A stretch of 7,364 nt of DNA from Planctomycetota bacterium (GTDB lineage Bacteria > Planctomycetota > Phycisphaerae > UBA1845 > PWPN01). Position 1 is the stretch's first letter. Every line of letters starts with the position of its first letter. Both the position numbers and the translations under genes were made by a program. The notes beneath the pieces were generated by a model. That model ran no database searches and had not been told where the DNA came from. It was given only the letters and a program-made list of their open reading frames with translations. This document shows, in pieces, positions 1 to 5,217 of this stretch. The stretch is from contig CP070790.1 in the NCBI GenBank assembly GCA_020346805.1, positions 1,970,549 to 1,977,912 of the forward strand, given 5' to 3'.

Positions 1-670
1 CCGGTTCCACCTGCCCGAACTGATGCTCCAGATTTTGCGGTGCGATCTGCTCGACGTTCAGCTCGACCGTCACCGGATTATTCAGGTATTTCTGCGCGAG
101 TTTCTTGACCGGCCCCGGCATCGTTGCCGAGAACAACAGCGTTTGATGTTCGTGCACCAGGCAGGAAAAGATGAATTCCACGTCATCGATGAAACCCATC
201 TTGAGCATCTCGTCCGCCTCGTCCAGCACAAAGGTGCGGACCTCCGACAGTCTCAAGGTACTCCTGTGCAGCAGGTCGATCAGCCGGCCGGGCGTAGCTA
301 CCAGAATATGCACACCGTGCTCCAGCTTGGCCTTTTGAATATCCATGGAGAAGCCCCCGTAAACGGCGAAGGGGGCCACGTTGGTTTTTCGAGCGATGCC
401 GGCCAGCTCCTGGACATACTGCAGGGCCAGCTCGCGGGTGGGCACAATAATCAGGGCCTGCACGGCAGTGAGTGACTCATCGACCGCCTGGACCAGCGGT
501 ATGCCGCAGGCGCTGGTCTTGCCCGAACCCGTCTCCGCCCGGGCCAGCAGGTCCCTACCCGCCAGAATGTGCGGGAAGGTCTGCTCCTGGACCGGAGTCA
601 GCTCGGTATAACCCATGTCCTCCAATCCCACCTGGATCTGGGATCTCAGTTTCAGTTCGGAAAACTTCAT
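1..670 (-). CDS. DEAD-box ATP-dependent RNA helicase, N-terminal part (cut by the left window edge)
   Basis: This encodes the first 223 residues of a DEAD-box RNA helicase, a cytoplasmic enzyme that unwinds short RNA duplexes with ATP in ribosome assembly, mRNA decay or cold adaptation. The first RecA-like domain is essentially complete: Q motif TPVQ at residues 25-28, motif I AETGSGKT at 45-52, motif Ia PTREL at 77-81, a GG pair at 105-106, motif Ib TPGR at 126-129, motif II DEAD at 150-153 and motif III SAT at 181-183. The frame is open to base 1, so the second RecA domain and any C-terminal extension lie outside. I chose the ATG at 668-670 because the resulting start, MKFSEL, matches the usual short leader before the Q motif. 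No strong ribosome binding site precedes it, and in-frame GTG (674-676) and TTG codons upstream cannot be excluded. The subfamily (DeaD, RhlE or CshA type) cannot be told without the C-terminus. It may be cotranscribed with the ureohydrolase 96 bases upstream. Confidence 0.96.
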   Translation of the reverse strand, partial: MKFSELKLRSQIQVGLEDMGYTELTPVQEQTFPHILAGRDLLARAETGSGKTSACGIPLVQAVDESLTAVQALIIVPTRELALQYVQELAGIARKTNVAPFAVYGGFSMDIQKAKLEHGVHILVATPGRLIDLLHRSTLRLSEVRTFVLDEADEMLKMGFIDDVEFIFSCLVHEHQTLLFSATMPGPVKKLAQKYLNNPVTVELNVEQIAPQNLEHQFGQVEP

Positions 671-743
671 ATTCACCCGCTTGCTCGTTTTCGACTTCAA
701 AATTCCCTGGATTTCCTTCAGTCACATATAGCTATTCATGTTG

Positions 744-758
744 ATCCCCTTCGGGGAT
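744..758 (-). other. Small perfect hairpin between the ureohydrolase and helicase genes
   Basis: ATCCCC (744-749) and GGGGAT (753-758) form a perfect 6-bp stem around a 3-base loop, starting 8 bases past the ureohydrolase stop codon in the direction of transcription. On the transcript the loop is GAA. No run of U follows, so it does not look like a standard intrinsic terminator. It could protect the upstream mRNA 3' end, attenuate readthrough into the helicase gene, or be incidental. The remaining intergenic bases (671-743) show no convincing promoter. Confidence 0.4.
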
Positions 759-766
759 TGTTGTAT

Positions 767-1696
767 TCACATTTTCCTGGTTGAACGGCCAAGCATTATG
801 TACGACATAATCTTGTATACCAGCTTGGCGGCAAGGAAGTCGGGGGCGATGAGACCGGGGATGGGGGCCAGCTCCACCACGTCAAAGATCGGCACATGGG
901 CCGACTCCTTACAGACGACCTGCGCTATCTCAAGTATTCGCTCCCAGGAAATCCCGCCCGGCTCAGGGGTACCGACGGCCGGCATGATTGACGGATCGAG
1001 GCCGTCCAGATCGACGGTGAAATAGACCTGTTTGCCGCGGACGAAGGCTCCCAGGTCTTTTAAGAATCCGCGGTCCGCGGCCGCCGACTCATCGGCAAAG
1101 ACGGTCCGCACCCGATCGCAGCCGCGGCGGAAAGAATCTCCCTCGGCCGATATATTGCGAATCCCGATCTGGAAGACCGGACAAACCTCCAGCATGCGCC
1201 GGGCGATGCAGGCATGGCTGAACGGCGAATCTTCGTACTCGTTCCGCAGGTCGGCATGGGCATCCACCTGGACCGCGACCACTTCCCGGGATGAAACCGC
1301 CCGGGCCAATCCGCGTACCGCACCGGCGGAGATAGTGTGTTCCCCGCCGAGCAGGGCCAATACTTCCGGGCGGGGCTTGCCCGACAGGATTCCGGCGACC
1401 GTTTCTTCGATGACCTCGATCATCGCCTGCGGCGAACTGAGTATCGCAATGAGGGAATCCATGGTATATACACCATATTGGACGGCTGATTCGCTACCGA
1501 ATTCGTGATAGAAAAGCTCCACCTGCTGCGAGGCGGCGATGATCGCCGCCGGGCCATTGCGGGTTCCTTTACCGTAGGTGGCGGAGGCCTCATAAGGCAC
1601 CGGCAGCACCCAGGCCCGGGCCCGTTCCGCTGAGGCCTCCTCATCGGAAAGGCCCAGAAAGTTGCACGGCGATTGAAAAGGGCATTCCTCACTCAT
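767..1696 (-). CDS. speB: Agmatinase / arginase-family ureohydrolase
   Basis: This 309-residue protein belongs to the ureohydrolase superfamily, two-metal (normally Mn) cytoplasmic enzymes that hydrolyse a guanidino group to urea plus an amine. All metal-site motifs are present: GGEH with His120, DAHAD with Asp145, His147 and Asp149, and DLDGLDP with Asp229 and Asp231. Also visible are SHA (His161), TPEPGG (243-248) and the conserved Glu275 in ELAP. Length and the GKGTRNGP segment near residue 42 fit bacterial agmatinases, which convert agmatine to putrescine and urea. Substrate is inferred: guanidinobutyrase, guanidine hydrolase and formimidoylglutamase share the scaffold, and no polyamine, arginine decarboxylase or hut gene is adjacent to decide. 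The ATG start is supported by GGGAG at 1706-1710, 9 bases upstream. The gene sits 249 bases behind the lipid A cluster and probably has its own promoter. The family call is firm; the agmatine specificity and hence the symbol are moderate. Confidence 0.9.
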   Translation of the reverse strand: MSEECPFQSPCNFLGLSDEEASAERARAWVLPVPYEASATYGKGTRNGPAAIIAASQQVELFYHEFGSESAVQYGVYTMDSLIAILSSPQAMIEVIEETVAGILSGKPRPEVLALLGGEHTISAGAVRGLARAVSSREVVAVQVDAHADLRNEYEDSPFSHACIARRMLEVCPVFQIGIRNISAEGDSFRRGCDRVRTVFADESAAADRGFLKDLGAFVRGKQVYFTVDLDGLDPSIMPAVGTPEPGGISWERILEIAQVVCKESAHVPIFDVVELAPIPGLIAPDFLAAKLVYKIMSYIMLGRSTRKM

Positions 1697-1711
1697 ACCC
1701 CGAGTCTCCCA

Positions 1712-1731
1712 TATGACATAAAAAAGTCATA
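1712..1731. promoter_or_regulatory. Inverted repeat TATGAC-N8-GTCATA upstream of the ureohydrolase gene
   Basis: TATGAC (1712-1717) and GTCATA (1726-1731) form a perfect 6-bp inverted repeat around an A-rich 8-base spacer, only 15 bases upstream of the ureohydrolase start codon and overlapping no coding sequence. The position suits a repressor operator or a leader hairpin that could affect ribosome access to the GGGAG at 1706-1710. The function is inferred from position and symmetry only, and a repeat this small can arise by chance. Confidence 0.3.
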
Positions 1732-1814
1732 ATCATCAGACATGTGGAAACTCCACTCGCTTTGCTCGCTGCGTTTGCCCATGCCACTCGCTGTTTTCGG
1801 CGGAGAACGGTAAA

Positions 1815-1843
1815 TCATTAAAGTATCAGAGTAGTGGATCCAA
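1815..1843 (-). promoter_or_regulatory. Weak candidate sigma70-like promoter for the ureohydrolase gene
   Basis: On the minus strand TTGGAT (1843-1838) is followed after 17 bases by TAATGA (1820-1815). The match to TTGACA/TATAAT is partial, and an alternative -10 with a shorter spacer (TTTAAT) overlaps it. If used, transcription would start near 1808 and leave a leader of about 110 bases containing the direct and inverted repeats described for the spacer. Confidence 0.2.
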
Positions 1844-1944
1844 TCCGGCCCTCGTTTACACTCGGGCTACTGTATTCTATGCCCGCGCCGGACATGGGCA
1901 TGCCACGCACCACACATCCCGCGCCGGTGCTTTAAATTCTGAAA

Positions 1945-1957
1945 GTTATGACATAAC
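1945..1957. other. Perfect palindrome GTTATG-A-CATAAC at the dehydrogenase 3' end
   Basis: GTTATG (1945-1950) and CATAAC (1952-1957) are perfect inverted halves around one central base, overlapping the stop codon of the dehydrogenase gene. Its core TATGACATAA recurs at 1712-1721. A one-base centre cannot form an RNA hairpin loop, so if it matters it would be as a DNA site for a dimeric protein. Chance, or constraint from the encoded C-terminal residues, is equally possible. Confidence 0.3.
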
Positions 1958-2980
1958 CAACTTGCCGGCGTCGGCGCCTTCCCAGCGATGTTTTCTGGAT
2001 TCGGCCATGATCCGCTCGGCCAACTCCACCGCGGCCACGCCGTCCTCGGCACTGACTACCGGTTTTTCGCCGGTCTGCAAGGCCTGGAGGAAGGACTGCA
2101 GCTCGGCCCGCAAGGGCTCGGTATCGTCGATCTGCAATGGCTCCACCTTGACCATGGAGCCGAAGCTCACGCCGGAAAGTTGCGACAGATTGTCGGCATG
2201 CTGCTCGCGGGCCATCTTGAGCAGATCGATGTTGGCGTCTTTCTTGATAGCAATGCCGCTCTTCTTCTGGTAATCCAGCGACAGGTAAGCCTCCTCACTG
2301 AAGACGCGGATCTTACGCTCGGTCTTGAGGGCCAGCCGCGAGGCGGTCAGATTGGCCACGCAACCGTCTTCGAAGGTCACCCGGGCGTTGGCAATATCCT
2401 CGTACTGGGCCAGGACACTCACCCCCACTCCTTCCACCTTGACCGGCTTGGACTGCACCATGTGCAGCACGATATCTATATCGTGGATCATCATATCCAT
2501 GACCACACTGATGTCGGCCGATCGGAAGGTAAAGGGGCTGATGCGGTGGGTCTCGATGAATCGGGGCACCACCTGCATGCGGGTCATGGCTCGCACCACG
2601 GGATTGAAACGTTCGGTATGCCCGACCTGAACCAGGCTGTTGTGGCGATTGGCCAATTCCAATAGCAATCGGGCCGATGCGGAGTCCGGTGCGATCGGCT
2701 TTTCGATCAACACCGCAATCCCGTTCTCCAGCAAGGGTCGGGCGATCTCGACGTGGGCGGTGGTAGGAACCGCAATACTGACCGCCTTGATCTTATCCAG
2801 CAAAGGATCGATCGATTTATAGGCTTGAGTCTGGTATTCCTTGGCCATTGAGGCGGCACGATCGGAATCGATATCCACCACCCCGACCAAATCCGCTTCG
2901 GGCATCTCATGATAAATCCGCACGTGGTGTCGGCCCATGTGCCCGGTGCCGACCACTGCCACCGGAATCGGCTTGCTCAC
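1946..2980 (-). CDS. Gfo/Idh/MocA-family NAD(P)-dependent sugar dehydrogenase, GnnA-like
   Basis: This 344-residue oxidoreductase has an N-terminal Rossmann fold with the dinucleotide-binding motif GTGHMG at residues 11-16 and acidic Asp36 at the end of the second strand, which suggests NAD(H). The family's catalytic lysine is in EKP (93-95), GHTERFNP spans 120-127, and the conserved His166-Asp167 lies in the IHDID segment of the C-terminal domain. The active site therefore looks intact. It starts 2 bases after the lpxA stop codon, with a GTG start preceded by AAGGAGG inside the last lpxA codons, so it is translationally coupled to lpxA. In Acidithiobacillus ferrooxidans, GnnA from the same family is encoded next to lpxA. 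It oxidises the 3-OH of UDP-GlcNAc, and the aminotransferase GnnB then makes UDP-GlcNAc3N for amide-linked lipid A. I infer a similar role here from position and family. No gnnB is in the window, and the family acts on many other sugars. Confidence 0.93.
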   Translation of the reverse strand: MSKPIPVAVVGTGHMGRHHVRIYHEMPEADLVGVVDIDSDRAASMAKEYQTQAYKSIDPLLDKIKAVSIAVPTTAHVEIARPLLENGIAVLIEKPIAPDSASARLLLELANRHNSLVQVGHTERFNPVVRAMTRMQVVPRFIETHRISPFTFRSADISVVMDMMIHDIDIVLHMVQSKPVKVEGVGVSVLAQYEDIANARVTFEDGCVANLTASRLALKTERKIRVFSEEAYLSLDYQKKSGIAIKKDANIDLLKMAREQHADNLSQLSGVSFGSMVKVEPLQIDDTEPLRAELQSFLQALQTGEKPVVSAEDGVAAVELAERIMAESRKHRWEGADAGKLVMS

Positions 2981-2982
2981 TA

Positions 2983-3852
2983 CTAATCCTCCTTGTTACT
3001 TATGTTGTTTTTGTAATAGGATCTTCTATCCTCATCCGTATCCTGACGGCGCACCTCGCGCTGGCGGCCGAAAATCCCATCCTGCAAACTTCGGCGAACA
3101 GACTCGCAGAGATAACGAACGTCACCGTTAACATCCGGGCGCTTCTCGAGCGTCATCAAACGATCCACCAGCGACGAGCCGTGTTCCTCGCCGCGCGGGC
3201 TGAATAATATTCGGTAGGCATCTCGCACCCCTTTGATCTGCTCCTGATCATATCCCCAGCGCCGCATACCCACTTCATTGAAACCCCTTATCCGCGAGGG
3301 ATTTCCTTCCACGATCATAAAAGGCGGGACGTCGGCCACCACCCGGGTAAGGCCGCCGATATAGGACAGTTTCCCGAGGGTGGTGAAGTGGTGGACGCCG
3401 ATAATCCCCCCCATGGTTACCTTATCTTCTATATATACATGGCCGGCCAGTTGAACGTAGTTGGACAAAATACAATCATTGCCGATGAACACATCGTGGG
3501 CGATATGCGTCCCCACCAGGAATCGGTTATGGGAGCCGATACGGGTAACCTGTTCCGATATTTCGGTACCGGCATGGACGGTGACGTTTTCCCGGAAGAT
3601 GTTATCTTCACCGATCTCGACCCGTGTTTCACCGCCCTTGTATTTCAGGTCCTGGGGCGGAACCCCGATGACCACCCCGGGGAAAAACTCGTTACCCTTA
3701 CCGCAGGTCGTATTGCCGGTGACGGTAACGTTATTACGCAGTACACAGTTATCGCCCAGGACCACACCGGGGCCGACATAACAATTGGGCCCGATGGAAA
3801 CGTTCTGTCCGATCTCGGCCTTCGGATCGATATATGCACCCTTGTGAATCAT
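2983..3852 (-). CDS. lpxA: LpxA, acyl-ACP--UDP-N-acetylglucosamine O-acyltransferase
   Basis: LpxA catalyses the first step of lipid A synthesis in the cytoplasm, moving a 3-hydroxyacyl chain from ACP to the 3-position of UDP-GlcNAc. The protein (289 residues from the ATG at 3852) opens with left-handed beta-helix hexapeptide repeats (about residues 1-180). It carries QDLKY at 67-71, catalytic His119 in HIAHD (E. coli His125), His138 in LAGHV and His154 in VHHF, followed by the usual helical C-terminal domain. Gly167 aligns with E. coli Gly173, the acyl-length ruler residue, which suggests a long chain of the C14 type. I chose the ATG at 3852 over an in-frame GTG at 3867 because MIHKGAYIDP aligns with the E. 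coli start, and AGAGGTGA at 3864-3871 then sits upstream as the ribosome binding site. The C-terminus runs well past the E. coli end in a highly charged tail (about 264-289) of unknown role. If the next gene is gnnA-like, the sugar acceptor may be UDP-GlcNAc3N. Confidence 0.96.
   Translation of the reverse strand: MIHKGAYIDPKAEIGQNVSIGPNCYVGPGVVLGDNCVLRNNVTVTGNTTCGKGNEFFPGVVIGVPPQDLKYKGGETRVEIGEDNIFRENVTVHAGTEISEQVTRIGSHNRFLVGTHIAHDVFIGNDCILSNYVQLAGHVYIEDKVTMGGIIGVHHFTTLGKLSYIGGLTRVVADVPPFMIVEGNPSRIRGFNEVGMRRWGYDQEQIKGVRDAYRILFSPRGEEHGSSLVDRLMTLEKRPDVNGDVRYLCESVRRSLQDGIFGRQREVRRQDTDEDRRSYYKNNISNKED
2988..2994 (-). promoter_or_regulatory. Strong ribosome binding site embedded in the lpxA 3' end
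   Basis: AAGGAGG, a full Shine-Dalgarno match, lies in the last codons of lpxA and ends 7 bases before the GTG at 2980-2978. It fixes the dehydrogenase start at that GTG and means that ribosomes finishing lpxA are at the next start site, so the two products are likely made in linked amounts. Confidence 0.85.
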
Positions 3853-3863
3853 GCTGGTAACTA

Positions 3864-3871
3864 TCACCTCT
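3864..3871 (-). promoter_or_regulatory. Ribosome binding site that decides the lpxA start
   Basis: AGAGGTGA lies in the short gap after the lpxC-fabZ stop codon. The upstream candidate GTG (3867-3865) falls inside this motif, so it would have no ribosome binding site of its own. The ATG at 3852-3850 is 11 bases downstream, somewhat long but workable, and matches the family's N-terminus. Confidence 0.6.
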
Positions 3872-3888
3872 GTAACACGAACATCGAA

Positions 3889-5217
3889 TCAAAGTGGGTC
3901 GGCATCGACCATCATAAACTTGATGTCGGCCTCAGCCGCCAGATCATCACCCACGCGGGCGATGGAATAAACATGTCCGGTACGCGATTTTACGCGTCGG
4001 GCAAAGGCCTCCAGTATTAACTGATCGCCGGGCACCACCGGCCGGCGGAATTTAACCTTATCCAGGCTCAGCAGCACGGCCACTTTGCCGGTGTGTTCCA
4101 ACTCCTGGGAAAGCAGCAAACCGCCGAGCTGGGCCATGGCCTCTATAATCAAGGCCCCCGGCATAATCGGCTGACCGGGATAATGGCCGCTGAAAAACTC
4201 TTCATTAACGGTAACGTTCTTGACTCCCACCGCGAGCTTACCGGGTTCCATCTCCACCACTCGATCGACCATCAGGAAGGGATAGCGATGAGGTAATACT
4301 CTTTGAATCCTGCGGGTATCAAAAACAGGCTCGGCCTTCATTCGGCTCTGGAGTTTGTCGGACTGCTCAATTTCACGCAGTTGGCGAACCAATTCGTGAT
4401 TCAATGCATGACCCGATTGCCGGGCATAAATATTGCCGACCATAAATTTGCCCAACAAGAACAGATCGCCGATCAAATCCTGAATCTTATGTCTGACACA
4501 CTCGTCAGGAAAACGCAGGGTATTCTCGATCGGCCCATCATCCCCGAAGACCAGAATATCTTCATAGGTCAGATGCGAGCCCAGGCCGGCAGCCCGAAAC
4601 TGTTCCGCCTCTTCCTGCAGAACAAAGGTGCGGGCCGATGCAATCTGTTGCTCAAAAGCCTCGGGGGTTAATCGGAAGTTAAAAATCTGCCGATCGATCG
4701 AACTGTCCGGGCCGTAATTCAGATCGTAGATGATATCCAGGACATCCTCGTCCTCGTTGCCCGGGGTGGCCAACACATAGCTCGGCCCGTCGTTCACTCG
4801 CACCGTATCCGGGATGCGGAAGATCTGTCGGGGCTTGTCCAACTCGACGATCTGGGCCTCCTTGATTTTTTCCACAAAGGGCAGACAACTGCCGTCAAAC
4901 GCCGGTACCTCGTTGGCACTCATTTCGATATAAATATTATCGATCTCCAATCCCGCCAACGCCGACAAGCAATGTTCGACGGTCTCAATCTGCACCGTCC
5001 CGTTGCGGATCGAGGTTCGGCGGAGGCGCTTGGCCACATTTTCGACAATTGCGGGAACCTCAACTTGTGGATTCTGGTCTTGACGGATAAAAACAATCCC
5101 CGTGTCGGCCTCGGCGGGCTTGAAACGCATCACCGCCTGCTCGCCGGTAAACAAGCCTCGGCCGGACAACTCCACCGGATTACGAATCGTCTGCTGTTGC
5201 TTCAAGCTGTTCGACAC
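3889..5217 (-). CDS. lpxC/fabZ: Bifunctional LpxC-FabZ: UDP-3-O-acyl-GlcNAc deacetylase fused to 3-hydroxyacyl-ACP dehydratase
   Basis: This 442-residue protein joins two enzymes. Residues 1 to about 290 are LpxC, the zinc deacetylase that performs the committed step of lipid A synthesis. Glu81-His82 in VEHCLSAL, His243 and Asp247 in RHKIQDLIGD, and His270 in GHALN correspond to E. coli Glu78-His79, His238, Asp242 and His265. Residues from about 304 to 442 are FabZ: LPHRYPFLMVDR (308-319), catalytic His345 in FFSGHYPG and Glu359 in LIIEAMAQ, with the 14-residue spacing of E. coli His54/Glu68. FabZ makes trans-2-enoyl-ACP for fatty acid synthesis and uses the same 3-hydroxyacyl-ACP pool as LpxA and LpxD. 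Both active sites look complete. The start is a GTG at 5217, 38 bases inside lpxD. No good ribosome binding site precedes it, and an in-frame TTG at 5205 would match the E. coli LpxC N-terminus more closely. Expression probably depends on translational coupling to lpxD. Confidence 0.97.
   Translation of the reverse strand: MSNSLKQQQTIRNPVELSGRGLFTGEQAVMRFKPAEADTGIVFIRQDQNPQVEVPAIVENVAKRLRRTSIRNGTVQIETVEHCLSALAGLEIDNIYIEMSANEVPAFDGSCLPFVEKIKEAQIVELDKPRQIFRIPDTVRVNDGPSYVLATPGNEDEDVLDIIYDLNYGPDSSIDRQIFNFRLTPEAFEQQIASARTFVLQEEAEQFRAAGLGSHLTYEDILVFGDDGPIENTLRFPDECVRHKIQDLIGDLFLLGKFMVGNIYARQSGHALNHELVRQLREIEQSDKLQSRMKAEPVFDTRRIQRVLPHRYPFLMVDRVVEMEPGKLAVGVKNVTVNEEFFSGHYPGQPIMPGALIIEAMAQLGGLLLSQELEHTGKVAVLLSLDKVKFRRPVVPGDQLILEAFARRVKSRTGHVYSIARVGDDLAAEADIKFMMVDADPL

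Larger units (their letters stand above)
1697..1945. other. Intergenic spacer with short direct and inverted repeats
   Basis: This 249-base gap separates the lipid A cluster from the ureohydrolase and has no credible ORF on either strand. It contains several small structures. CCACTCGCT occurs twice (1753-1761, 1784-1792), with a third CTCGCT at 1765-1770. CCCGCGCCGG occurs twice (1882-1891, 1918-1927). Inverted repeats are GTGGA/TCCAC (1744-1756), ATGCCC/GGGCAT (1879-1884, 1896-1901) and GCACC/GGTGC (1907-1911, 1926-1930). None is followed by a T-tract in the minus direction, so no clear intrinsic terminator ends the lipid A operon here. The spacer must hold the 5' leader of the ureohydrolase gene and presumably its promoter. 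Confidence 0.6.

Noticed and set aside
23..475. A 150-residue plus-strand frame at the left edge
   Set aside because: It is the antisense of the helicase. The minus strand reads the complete ordered set of DEAD-box motifs.
1032..1508. A 158-residue plus-strand frame opposite the ureohydrolase gene
   Set aside because: It has a Ser/Arg/Thr-rich composition typical of a reverse-strand shadow, and the opposite strand carries all the ureohydrolase motifs.
1867..2052. A 61-residue minus-strand frame at the end of the dehydrogenase gene
   Set aside because: It starts inside the dehydrogenase in another frame without a ribosome binding site, and its sequence is Trp/Pro/Arg-rich with no recognisable feature.
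1988..2665. A 225-residue open frame on the plus strand opposite the dehydrogenase gene
   Set aside because: The translation is rich in His, Gly and Gln in low-complexity fashion with no recognisable fold. It is the complement of a clearly conserved enzyme whose catalytic motifs explain the sequence.
3388..4020. A 210-residue open frame on the plus strand spanning lpxA and the end of lpxC-fabZ
   Set aside because: It covers two conserved genes and the gap between them in antisense, and has no motif of its own. The regular hexapeptide-repeat codons of lpxA tend to keep antisense frames open.
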